Below, one piece after another: positions 49,586 to 60,297 of a stretch of DNA of 64,000 nt (positions are counted from its first letter, which is position 1; every line of letters starts with the position of its first letter). The translations under genes and the position numbers were made by a program. Source of the stretch: Xestospongia bergquistia (taxonomy: Eukaryota > Porifera > Demospongiae > Haplosclerida > Petrosiidae). The notes under the pieces were generated by a model. The model ran no database searches and had not been told where the DNA came from. It was given only the letters and a program-made list of their open reading frames with translations. The stretch lies in NCBI GenBank assembly GCA_963965975.1, contig OZ014416.1:4464001-4528000 (forward strand), given 5' to 3'.

Positions 49586-52179
49586 TATAATTTGTACAAG
49601 TGTTATTATATTTTACAATAAATAGAAAAAGAGTAGGGTATTATCTTAGAGACCACTATGGAGATGTCTCTGGCTGTCTATGCTTTGTAAAACTACTTTA
49701 GAAAATATATACTTTAATTTTCATACCACAATAATAGTAGTAAGTCAGTTCATGCATGATTAGCAGAATTGTAACATATTGGAACCTGAATGTAGTCAAT
49801 AATACTGAACAGAAAGATAGTACATGATGCTATCAGAAATCAAAAGGTGTGTTCTTATTGTTGTCTGAAAAAATTATTTTCATTATAACATTATAACTAA
49901 CAGGACATATCATACATACTTTCAAAGTTTAAAAGTCTTTCAGACAAAGACACAATGGAAAGTATGCACAAAAAGAGAGACAATGGAGTAGAAATAGACT
50001 TACAAGGGTAATCTTTGATATCCTACAAAAAATATTGATATAGGCATCTGTTAATGTAGAAACTAGCTGTTTGCATGGCTATTTCTTAAAAGAGCAGAAA
50101 AAATATTGAAAGGAGAGCCTTGTTGTGGAATTAATAAGTAGCCATGAAATTGAAGTAAATGAAGATAATAAAGAGGATGTATGTTCAACAGTACATAAAG
50201 TCATGTACTGAACAAAAAGGTGTTAACACATAAGTTTGTCATTGTTTGAAGCATGATGGGTAGAATTTCTTTGAAGAATGGATACAGGACTTTGTACAAT
50301 TTTTTATACAAAGCAACTTCCTCATCAAAAAATGTAATTAGAATGCTTAGTAGTAGGGGTGGACCATATATTAGTTGTAGTGATATCATAAAACTGAAGA
50401 GCATGGTTTATTGAATGAGTGTAAATTTCTTGCTTGAAAAATGATAAAACTGTACCTTCACAATGTGTAAAATTTCTAAAAAATATCCTTGACAAATCAT
50501 TTGAAAATCTAAGGCTCAATGGTGTGATTATTAGTAGGTTGATCTCTAACAATACTACTCCATTATATCTTTAAAATGGGAATAGTAAAATGAGGTTATA
50601 TGGCCATATTCACTAATACTAGAAGGTAAATATCAATGCATGTGGATATTAGGAGTCACTAAATTATCTCCAAAATTTTGATTGAAAGCATCTACAAAAC
50701 TGTAGGAGTAATGTATCTACTACATTTATTGTTTGCTTGTGATTGGTTTAGTGCAGAGAAGTCTTGGTGATGGAACAAAATGTTTCCAGTATTAAAATTG
50801 GTCTCTAGATATAAGGTCATAAATAACATGATCCAAAGTAAAGTTCCCATTCTGTTTTTATTTTATATTGTAGTTTTTTATTAAATTTTAAATTTTTGGT
50901 GTCTTCTAAAATACAAGGCATAATTATGACTTTATATGTACTATCACTTTGTAAGATAAGGATAGTTAGTGTTAATCAGCTAAGACCTTAATTTTCTGTT
51001 GTGATCATGTTCTGACAAAATTTACAGATAATTTCTGGATATGAAGAGAATACATCAATAAAATAATAGCAATGGTAAAGTCATTGCTCTCAAAACAATT
51101 TAATTAAAATCAGTACAAACACCATGTCATTGTTGTTACTACTTTGAGATTTCCCTCGTTACAAGTGTACAAATTTGTACCGATGATTTGAATTTAAAAT
51201 TACTGAATGGACTAATATAATCCTCAAGTTACAATTGAACAGTTAAACTGAATATTTAACAGTAGAAGAAAAATTATGCAACATCTATTGAATTATAATA
51301 ACTTGATTGTTAATAAATTATGACTTTTAGTATTATTTATGCATATGTATCTTAGATATGTCATTATTACCATATTTAACATAACATTATCATTTAATGG
51401 CAAAATCTGTAATCTGTTAAATATATTAATAAATTAAAGAGCAATAATTTACCATGTCATCCATTGTTCAGCAGTAAAACCTTTACTTTGTTCAATATAA
51501 TTTGGCAGTTACATTTTTCAGTATTCTATAGAGGAGATACATATATACCAATTATATAGGTAATAAATACAACATGTACAGAAAATTCATATATATTATG
51601 CGTACATAATACAAATAAAGACTTAATTCAAGTTACTACACAATATGACATATGTTTTGAACTTAGTCTATCGGACATGCTAGTATTTATGTCAAGTAAC
51701 CTGACTGATACCAGTATGTTTTTTAATAGGTATCTGTTTCAGGTGTGAAACTTCAAAGGAAATCATCAAACTATATTGAGCGAACACTACACTCTATAAG
51801 AGATTTTCTGTAGGTTCTCATACTATGCTACTATTATGTCTTTAACATAGAGGTAATTCCTCAAAAAGCACTCAAAGCTATATAAATTTGCCAATTCAAA
51901 TGTATAGGTTATGAAATCATTATAAGATGTATCTCATTACATACATACATAAATATTTATAGGCACATAATTGCACTTACACGATTTAGAATTATTTTGA
52001 TACCATCTTCTCATCAATTGCAATGTGACCTGCTCTTCAGGCGGTGATGGTGGATTTGACATATCATGACATTCTAACGTGTTTATTGCCTGGCATATAA
52101 CTCAAAAGGAATAATATAATGTATATTTATTTTTAAATACCCCTTGCTGTAGGCGTGCCCATTTTGGGCGAGGTCAACA
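49586..52179. other. AT-rich DNA, no gene recognised
   Basis: No exon, transposon end or tandem array could be identified. Frames at 50201-50552 (minus) lack any family signature. Confidence 0.4.
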
Positions 52180-52846
52180 TGGCATCTGATGAAAATGCTC
52201 TTTTTCCTGGCTACAAAACAACTAAAGCGGATTTACCTTCGAAGTAGACGTATGAAGAAAAGTTTCAAATGATTGGAGGCTAAGATCCTTATGAAATGCC
52301 AAAAGAGGCTTGGGTGGACTGTGGATGATATTGACAAATGGCCAAGTACAACCTACATCTTCTTTCGTTCCAAAGTCATTGGTTCCAGCTTTACCACCAC
52401 TTTTATCGGAGTTATATAACAGTAGATTCTTGTCAGCTAGTTTCTCTGAATTGCTAACTGTTGTCAACATATCTGTTACTCCTGCTCAGCATACTGCTGT
52501 GGAAGAGGGTACAAGAGATCAATTGAAATCTCATCTATGGTTTAATATAAGAACACGAAGAGTGACAGCATCTAAGTTAAGAGCTGTATGTGTAACAGAT
52601 GAGACAATGCCTTCTTCTTCAAGCCTGATCATGTCTTGCTGTTTCCCAGAAGTATCACAATTTAAGAGAAGTGCTACTGTATGGGGCTGTGAACATGAAA
52701 GTGAAGCTCGAGAAAAGTACAAGTTGCAGTCGTCATTATCACACAAACAACTCTCAATAGATGACTGTGGATTCTTTATTCATCCAGAATTTTCCCACTG
52801 CCCAGACTGCCGCAAACTACCTCAATTTAAAAGAAGGAAACTATAA
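52180..52846 (+). pseudogene. YqaJ-type nuclease of a DNA transposon, decayed
   Basis: From 52180 an ATG opens MASDENALFPGYKTTKADLP but meets several stops; traces continue (DDIDKWPSTTYI) in another frame. The open part (52310-52843) gives LWFNIRTRRVTASKLRAV, SLIMSCCFPEVSQFKRSATV and WGCEHESEAREKY, typical of the YqaJ-like exonuclease domain (PD-D/E-x-K fold). It is cut off before the Ser-Pro-Asp and Glu-x-Lys catalytic motifs. Such proteins occur as the second gene in some eukaryotic DNA transposons, I believe the ISL2EU group. It converges with the transposase fragment only 20 bases away. Confidence 0.7.
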
Positions 52847-52866
52847 ATACATTACACTTATTATGA

Positions 52867-53110
52867 TTATTCAAATGGTATAACAGAATCAAATAAATTT
52901 ATCAAAGCACAAAGAGTAGTTACAATTTTGTCTAGAGGGGGTACACTGTTGTCTTTACAGAGTGCTACATCAATTGGTTGAGTATCAGAATACTTTTGCC
53001 GAAGAAGTCCTATCACCCGCTCTACATGTATTCTAATATTGGTGATATGTCTTGTCTGTTCAACATCAATGCCAGGCAACTGTTTTTTGTCTCTAGTAAA
53101 GGATGGAATA
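52867..53110 (-). pseudogene. DDE_Tnp_4 transposase, C-terminal fragment
   Basis: Minus-strand open frame starting inside the protein at about 53110 and ending at a natural stop near 52867. [19 protein letters not shown] is followed by [23 protein letters not shown] sequence ([18 protein letters not shown]), which matches the conserved end of Harbinger/ISL2EU-type DDE_Tnp_4 transposases: the R-x-H-V-E-R block contains the final catalytic Glu. The first two Asp and the DNA-binding N-terminus are missing. Confidence 0.78.
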
Positions 53111-53948
53111 GTAACTCATACAGCATAGATAGTTCAGAGAAGTTCATATGACTATTTTGTCATCTCTACATAATAGCACAAATAACAAACAATTAAGGAT
53201 ATACACTATCTAAATTATTTAAACAATACACTGATATGTTGTTACATTCTGTGCGTGTGTTATTATATAGGGATGATATAATACCATTCCCAGTCCCTAC
53301 TATCTTGTTTACATTCTTTGTATTGGACTGATATTACTCATCTCTACATTTACTTGGTTTTTGGAAATTATTTCTATTTATTTGTATATCTGTGAGTATA
53401 CACAGCCTGGATATCATTTAATTGTAAAATTAGAAACTATTAAAAAGCCAAATATCTGTCATTAGTACATCATCACGTTGTACATATATGTTGTAAAATA
53501 CACTATTCAACTAGAGGAAATTTGTGCTGATATTAACAAATTAATATTATTATAATTAATTATTAACAGATTTCTGTGTAGAAAAATTTCAGATACAACG
53601 TGAGGAAATGAAAAGAGATTATTAGAGATACACACTCAATCCAGAGCAGTTAGGATGAGAGGAGGTAGAAGTGATAGCAAAGATTTATTTTTCATGAGAT
53701 AATTATGTATTTAGTTTTTTGACATTATCATAAACACTACTTAGTCTAGTTTGATAACCTAGTAAAATTCACATAACATGTCATCAGGATATATAAAGAA
53801 GTCAGACACAGCTGTTGCCAGATATATCATATATTGAGAGATGTTCATTACTGAACTGAGATAATGTACATAGTCAAATATAGTAGTGAATGGGACACAA
53901 TATAACAAGTTAGTTGACTTGATCTAGAGTAGGAGAAATAACAATATG
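53111..53948. other. AT-rich DNA, no gene recognised
   Basis: This probably holds decayed transposon sequence next to the remnant above. No inverted repeats were found. Confidence 0.35.
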
Positions 53949-56248
53949 AAAGTATGATATATTGTAATGTAAATTCTAAGTGTATTGAATGCAATTTTGT
54001 CATTTTATTCACTATATTGTTTTTGGTTACCACATTTATGGTCCTGTCATTAATGATTACTTTACATTATAATACTTTGTAAGTGTGATATATTGTAATA
54101 TAAATTGTGATTGTATTGAATGCAATTTTGCCATTTCATTCACTCTCTTCCTTGTTTTGTATTATCTCATCTATAATGCTCTCATTATTGATCATATAAA
54201 TGTGTGTCCTTTACAATAATATAATAGTTAGTTAGTAAGTATGATATGTTGTAATGTAAATTCTAAGTGTATTGAACGAAACTTTATCATCTTATTCACT
54301 TTATTGCTTTTATCTCTGCATTTATGATGCTGTCGTTACTTGTCATCTGAAATAATGATTTAAAATATAATAACCGGTAAGAGTATATATTGTAATATAA
54401 ATTCTATGTGTATTGAATTCAATATTGTCATGTTTTTTGCTCTATTTTTAGTTTCCACATTTGTGGTGCTGTTATTACTAATTATCTAATTGTGTGTCCT
54501 TTACAATATAACACAATGGGTAAGTGTGATATATTGTATGTAATTGTGTGTCCTTTATAGTCTTTAAGTGTGATATACTGTAATGTACATTCTGAGTGTA
54601 TTAAATACAATTTTCTCATTTCATTCCCACTCTTCCTTGCTTTTTATTATCTCATCTATAATGCTCTCATTACTGATCATCTAAATTTGTGTCCTTTACC
54701 ATAATACAATAGTCAGTAAGTGTGACTTATTGTAATGAAAATTCTAAGTGTATTGATTGCAACTTTTCATTCACTATATTTCATTTCATTCACTATATTG
54801 TTTTTAGCTACCACATTTATTGTCCTGTCATTACTGATCATCTAATTGTGTGTCCTTTACAATATAATAGTCTGTAAAGTGTGATATATTGTAATGTAAA
54901 TTCATTTTATTGACTATATTACTTTTGGTTACCACATTTATTATCCAGTCATTACTTCCCATCTTCATGTCTTTTACAATATATATTCTGTAAGGGTGAT
55001 ATATTGTAATGTAAATTCTGAGTGTATAGAACGCAATCTTGTCATTTTAATAACTCTATTGTGTTTAGTTACCACATTTATGGTCCTGTCATTACTTGCC
55101 ATCTTAATGTGTCTTTTACAATATAATAGTCAGTAAATGTGATATATTGTAAAGTAAATTGTGAGTGAATTGAATGCAATGTTGTCATTTTATTGACTAT
55201 ATTGCTTTTGGTTACCACATTTATGGTCCATTCAGAACTTCCCTTCTTAATGTGTTTTTTACAATATAGTAATCTGTAATATAATAGTCAGTAAGTGTGA
55301 TATACTTTATTCTAAGTGTATTGAATGCAATTTTGTCATTTTATTGACTATATTTCTTTTGGTTACCACATTTATGGTCCAGTCAGTATTTTATATCTTA
55401 ATGTGTCTTTTACAATATCGTAATCTGTAAGTGTGAGATATTGTAATGTTAATTCTGATTATTATTGCACTTAATTTTGTCGTTTTATTCACTATATTGC
55501 TTTTGGTTACCACATTTATGGTCCTGACATTACTGATCATCTAATTGTGTGTCCCTTACAGTACAATAGTCTGTAGGTGTGATGTATTGTAATGTAAATT
55601 CTGAGAGTAATGAATGCAATTTTGTCGTTGTATTTACTATATTCTTTTTTTGTTACCACATTTATGGTCCAGTCAGTACTTACCATCTTAATGTGTCTTT
55701 TACAATAATTGTAATAGTCAGTAACTGTGACATAATTAATGTAAATTCTAAGCTTATTGAATGCAATTTTGTCATTTTATTTACTATATTGTTTTTGATT
55801 ACCTCATTTATGATCCTGTCATTACTGATCTTCTAATTGTGTATCCCTTGCAATATAATAGTCTGTAAGTTTGATATATTGTAATGTAAATTCTGAGTGT
55901 ATTGAACGCAATTTTGTCATTTCATTTACTCTATTTTTTTTAGTTACCACATTTATGATTCAGTTAGTACTTCCCATCTTAATGTATATTTTACAATATA
56001 ATAATCTGTATGTGTTATATATTGTAATATAAGTTCTGAGTGTATTGAATGCAATTATGTCATTTTATTCACTATATTGTTTTTGGTTCCAACATTTATG
56101 GTCCAGTCAGTACTTACCATCTTAATGTGTCTTTTACAATAAAGTAGTCAGTAAGTGTGAGATATTGTAATGTAAATTCTAAGTGTATTGAATGCAATTT
56201 TGTCATTTTATTTACTATAATATTGTTTTTGGTTACCACATTTATGGT
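53949..56248. repeat. 147-bp tandem repeat array
   Basis: About 15-16 degenerate copies of a unit near 145-150 bases: GTAAGTGTGATATATTGTAA, TGTAAATTCTGAGTGTATTG, AATGCAATTTTGTCATTTTA, TTCACTATATTGTTTTTGGT, TACCACATTTATGGTCCTGT, CATTACTGATCATCTAATTG, TGTGTCCTTTACAATATAAT. Some units lack the middle or the end. The open frame 55579-55836 is an artefact. The last unit breaks off within the TACCACATTTATGGT block near 56248, shortly before the LINE. Confidence 0.93.
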
Positions 56249-57776
56249 TGATTAGCATACTCTGATTATTGCCCTATTCGTAACCCTATAGCTGGTGAAT
56301 TAGACACAGAGTCTTATATAGAGCAGTTGAATCATTATTGTACAATCTGAAAGAATAGTATTGGAAACTAAGCAATCCACTGCCTACACTATTTCACATC
56401 CACTTCTATCAGTCTATCTCTTTCAGAACCTTCCTATCTGAATGGAAATGCTCACATATAACTCCTATTCTAAAATCTACGTCAGCTTCATCACCATCGT
56501 GTTATCGTCCTATTTCTCTCTTATTTATCTCTTGTAAGTAAGCTGTTGGAAAAGCACATTTCTCTATGGATGCGCAACTGCTCTCAAAATAACGTTCTCT
56601 CTCTGATAGTCAGTTCGGTTTTCGCCCAGGTTTTAGTACTGAATCTGCTCTCATCTCCACAGCCCACTTGTGGCACCAGACCCTTGATTCCTCCTCTTCT
56701 ATCTGTACTGTCTTCTTTGATCTTAGCAAAGCTTTTGATTCTATTCCTCATTCTCCTTTGCCGGTCTCTCTTTCTTCTCTTCATCTCCCTCCAATCCTAC
56801 TTCACTGGTTTCTCTCTTACTTAAGTAACTGTTCTCAACAAGTACTAGTTGTGGTGAATGTAGTTATCTCTGACAGTACTCTTGTTACTTCAGGAGTTCC
56901 TCAGGACTCTATTCTAGGCCCACTCTTGTTTATCTTATACATTAATGATATCTCTAAACTCACACTCTCCTCTTCTACTAAACTAATCCTCTAGGCTGAT
57001 GACATTCTTTTATTGGCCCCATTCTCATGTAGCTCTGATTTCACCGCCATTCAAATTGACATCAACACTATCAATGATTGGATCCAATCACATCTCCTAA
57101 AAATTAACGCTCAAAAAACAAAATACATGCTTATTTCCAGGAAGAGTCAGTTATTTCTATCCTCTTTATCTCCTCTATTCCTGAACTCTTCTACCATTGA
57201 ACGTGTTTACTCTTATAAGTACCTTGGAGTTTTTATCAATAGCAACCTTTCATGGTCTCCTCACATCTCTTCTGTGTGCTCCAAGTCTCATAAAATTCTT
57301 GGCTACATCTTTCGTAACTTTTATCACTTCTCCTCTCCATCATCACTTTTTACATTATACTCTTCGCTAGTTCTTCCACACCTATCTTACTGTTCATCTC
57401 TTTGGGATCCTCATACTAAATCTGATATTAAAAATCTTGAAAGAATCCAGAAATTTGCACTTAGAATATGTTCTAAACAGTGGCACTCTAACTATGACAG
57501 AAACCTTCAATCTTGTCCCCTTATCCACTCGAAGAGCTATTTCTAAACTTACTCTTCTCTTTAAATTTATGAATGGTTTCACTTTTCTTCCAAATAGTAT
57601 TTTATCACTTCAACCTCCTCCTCCAAGACCTTCCAGATACTAGCATACTAACAATCCCTTTTTGCCATTCATCTGCCGCCTTTTACTCTTTCATTCCTTC
57701 TTCTTCTTTTCTCAGGAATTCTGTACCTCATGAAATTAAATCATGTGACTCAATTTTAATTTTTAAATCAAACTAA
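56249..57776 (+). pseudogene. CR1/L2-like LINE reverse transcriptase, broken
   Basis: A 5'-truncated non-LTR element of the Jockey/CR1/L2 type. Recognisable RT blocks run from about 56430: SCYRPISLL, QFGFRPGFSTESAL, FFDLSKAFDSIPHSPL, TSGVPQDSILGPLLFILYIN, ADDILLLAP, LLKINAQKTKYMLIS and YKYLGVFINSNLSW. The C-terminal region continues to LRNSVPHEIKSCDSILIFK. The Tyr codon of the catalytic YADD box is TAG (56992-56994). Other stops lie near 56531, and frames change near 57500 and 57600. The endonuclease domain is absent. The first 150 bases after the tandem array are not clearly LINE. Confidence 0.85.
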
Positions 57777-58026
57777 AATATTATTTTCACCATTTACACT
57801 AGTATATGTATGTGTACATCTATTCATTATTTAAGATACTTATTATAATTATTGTTCCATATTTGTGCACTCTTTCTATTAGCATATGCTATTGAGTGTT
57901 TTATTTGTGAAAAATGATGTAGTAGTGGAAGTAACAGATGATAATAGATGTGTCATTCTATTTGTTTCCAATGTCAATGGTGTTCCTCTGTTATTAAACT
58001 GTTTTTTCCCTTCAAATTAAAAGCAG
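57777..58026. other. probable LINE 3' tail and AT-rich spacer
   Basis: AT-rich DNA after the LINE stop. No tail repeat could be defined. Confidence 0.35.
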
Positions 58027-58233
58027 TTTTGTCCATATAAACTCTATTCATTAAGTGCTGTGGCTCAAAGAATAATAGGTAATGAGGAAATTCTTGACCA
58101 TAATGGAGTTCCAGGCAATGTCAAATATATTTGTCCACATGAGCCATACATCTTCCATGCCTTATTCTCCAATAGTAAAGCCAATCAAGTAGATTTCTTA
58201 AGCACATTCAAGAACTTGCTCCCAGCAGTATAA
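58027..58233 (+). CDS. candidate exon, unknown family
   Basis: A good pyrimidine tract and acceptor (TTTTTTCCCTTC...AAAAGCAG) open a 69-codon frame with no ATG: FCPYKLYSLSAVAQRIIGNE, then NVKYICPHEPYIFHALFSNS and FLSTFKNLLPAV before TAA. Composition is clearly protein-like. The TAA may be the true end or a lesion, since a GTAGTA donor follows at 58258. It lies 280 bases before the Death-domain exon and could be part of the same gene. I do not recognise the domain. Confidence 0.5.
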   Translation, partial: FCPYKLYSLSAVAQRIIGNEEILDHNGVPGNVKYICPHEPYIFHALFSNSKANQVDFLSTFKNLLPAV

Positions 58234-58514
58234 TGTCATCTTATAATACATCCAAAGGTAGTATCTATTCTGAGCTGATGTCGTCAGTTATCTCAATGAC
58301 TATAATTTTTTTACTGGGCAAAATCGTTTGATAAGTTACAGTACTATATTAAACCTAATACACATCTTTATTATATGAGCCTATACATACATCTTTATAC
58401 GTAAGCACAGCTAATCAATTTAATTGATATCTTATGATTATTATGTAGACTATGCATTCATATACACTGTGTTATGTTCTTATGTTTTTCTTTTGATCAT
58501 TTTTAATTCATTAG

Positions 58515-58792
58515 AAAAAGCTCCCGAGAATAGTGACCTCCTAAAGCTAATGTCTAGGATTCATAACAGGTGGTACACTATTGATGTTTGCCTTTGAATC
58601 TAAATTTGAGACCTTAACTCTTTGAATAGTTGCGACCAACATGATGATGTCAAACTTTCCAAAATAATACAACTTTGGAAGGAGAGAATGACTAAACCTG
58701 TTACTTGGAATACCATTTTAGTAGCAATAGGAAGTCCACCTATCCAAAATAAATCTGTTGTGATGGACATTGAGAAGTTTTTAGAATTTTAG
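58515..58792 (+). pseudogene. Death-domain exon, three internal stops
   Basis: After the acceptor AATTCATTAG, phase 1 gives APENSDLLKLMSRIHNRWYT, then three stops within five codons near 58592-58607. Next come CDQHDDVKLSKIIQLWKERM and KPVTWNTILVAIGSPPIQNK, ending IEKFLEF and a natural TAG. This is the pattern of a C-terminal Death domain (W, K-L-x-x-I-x-x-W, W-x-x-x-x-x-A-I). The spacing across the stops is preserved, suggesting substitutions rather than indels. ZU5 followed by Death is a common order, so this may be the 3' end of gene A, about 9.8 kb after its ZU5-like exon. Confidence 0.7.
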
Positions 58793-58984
58793 TACTTATA
58801 TAATATCCCCAGTAATTCAAGATAATTGTACTTTTGTTAAATTGTGTATTTGTGGCTTCGTTTAACTTTTGTAAAAAGAGATTTTGAAATTGCTTAATAT
58901 ATAGTGATGCATGCTTTGCTTATCATTATTACCTTTGAACGGTAGTAATCATCATAGTTATTCTATGTTTTTATTTATATAGCC

Positions 58985-59152
58985 ATGACAATGGGAAGTG
59001 GTGACATTTGTGATGATGATCTGTTGGAGCTATTGATCACAACTGGTCAGATATTGTTAAAATGTATTACTTTACTACTTGAAATATCAACAAATCATTC
59101 TCAGGACTTACATGGAGCTTACTCTCTTGATGTTGTATTTCAGTGTTCATAA
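58985..59152 (+). CDS. small hypothetical ORF or exon
   Basis: An ATG after an acceptor-like TTTATTTATATAG opens 55 codons beginning MTMGSGDICDDDLLELLITT. The acidic opening followed by GTCAG could equally be a short exon with a weak donor at 59045. The family is unknown. Its end lies beside a convergent minus-strand exon. Confidence 0.2.
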   Translation: MTMGSGDICDDDLLELLITTGQILLKCITLLLEISTNHSQDLHGAYSLDVVFQCS

Positions 59153-59153
59153 G

Positions 59154-59409
59154 TCAAATTAAACCAGACATTTTTTCTGGTACCATAAGATTTCCAATAA
59201 TTTCCATCTCTAACTTATCAACATTTAATGATTCTAGCTCCTGAGGTAATGATAATAATGATAGGCACTCACTGACCAAAGTCTCTGAAGTAGCTCTGAG
59301 AGTTGAACCTGTTGTGCTAAATTTCTAGGTGTTTGTTATTGGTATAGTTCTTTAATGATATATCAGTTCCAAGTGCATCAAGGATTTTGCCATACATATA
59401 GTCATTTTT
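59154..59409 (-). pseudogene. minus-strand terminal exon, one frameshift, unknown family
   Basis: After an acceptor (CTTTTATTTTAG) the frame reads KNDYMYGKILDALGTDISLK and NYTNNKHLEI. It then needs removal of one T in a TTT run near 59321 to go on as STTGSTLRATSETLVSECLS and LPQELESLNVDKLEMEIIGN, ending KMSGLI and TGA (59154-59156). The 57 codons after the shift are fully open and leucine-rich. An alternative is that an acceptor CACCTAG at 59325 starts the second part as its own exon. No family is recognised. Confidence 0.4.
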
Positions 59410-59727
59410 CTAAAATAAAAGTAAGTTAGTAGATTACTATAACAAGACAATAAGTTGGAAAAAGCTCTCAACTTTTACATGTACATGTATAATACATTGA
59501 TCAATTAAAATAGAATTTGTCTCACAAGATGTAATGACAGAAAGTCAGTCAACACGTTTATCACAGAACTCTATAGTTTGGCGGAGAAATGCAACTTCGG
59601 GAGCCCACACAAAGACACGACAGTAGGAATAAAAGACATAAAAATATCGGAGAGAATGCAACTGAACAAAGGTCTTATACGTTAGACAGAACAGCTACAA
59701 TGGTAGGACAGACTGAAGAAGTAAAAC
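59410..59727. other. no confident gene; open frame from 59589
   Basis: A 152-codon plus-strand frame starts at 59589 (MQLREPTQRHDSRNKRHKNI) but two thirds of it run through the inverted-repeat element that starts at 59728. The first 46 codons are basic and polar; they could be an exon ending before the TE, but no family or clear splice site is seen. Confidence 0.3.
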
Positions 59728-60297
59728 TACGGAAGTCGAAGGCGGACATCCAGTTCTGCTTCGTAATTTCATATTATACTATGCAGTTCTTGATTTTTAT
59801 TTTGTACTTTCTATTTAAAAATGGAAATTTTCAAAATGATTTTCAAATTTTTCACAGGAGGGATATGAACATTATTACAGAAGACAAAGCCAAACATCCA
59901 ATTCTACTTCGTAATTTCAAATTTTGCGTTGAAGTTTTCAAAAAATATTCCAATTCCAATTCTATTTTCTATCCTTCAATGGAATATTCAACATTCGCAA
60001 AAGAAATAAGAAATAGGAATTGCAATGTCCGTCTGCGGCTTCCATAGGTACTGCAGACATTTTTCTCGATTCCTCAACAACAGATCCCTAGACACTGATG
60101 ATAACATGTGCTTCCAATGGAAGATGAAAAACGGCTGGATAGCTACAGCAAACCAACTATAGTACCTCATTAGTCCAAATAATCTGAAGTTAGGCTTTGT
60201 GCGTAAAATTAGAATATTTTTTGGAAATTTCCAATTAGAAATCGAAACCTCCAAAGTAGAATATGAAATTACTGGATGTCCGCCTTCGGCTTCCGTA
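59728..60297. mobile_element. nested inverted-repeat (MITE-like) element
   Basis: The outer ends are inverted: TACGGAAGTCGAAGGCGGAC at 59728 and, reversed, TACGGAAGCCGAAGGCGGAC ending at 60297. Both continue with ATCCAGT and TAATTTCATAT. Two weaker copies of the same motif lie inside, one direct (about 59890) and one inverted (TATGGAAGCCGCAGACGGAC ending about 60046). TA dinucleotides at both ends may be the target duplication. Frames on both strands here arise from the repeats. Confidence 0.75.

Noticed and set aside
55579..55836. 85-codon frame, hydrophobic
   Set aside because: It lies fully in the 147-bp array; the same period is visible in the peptide.
56546..56824. Hydrophobic 92-codon frame and the minus frame opposite
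   Set aside because: Out-of-frame reading of the LINE reverse transcriptase.
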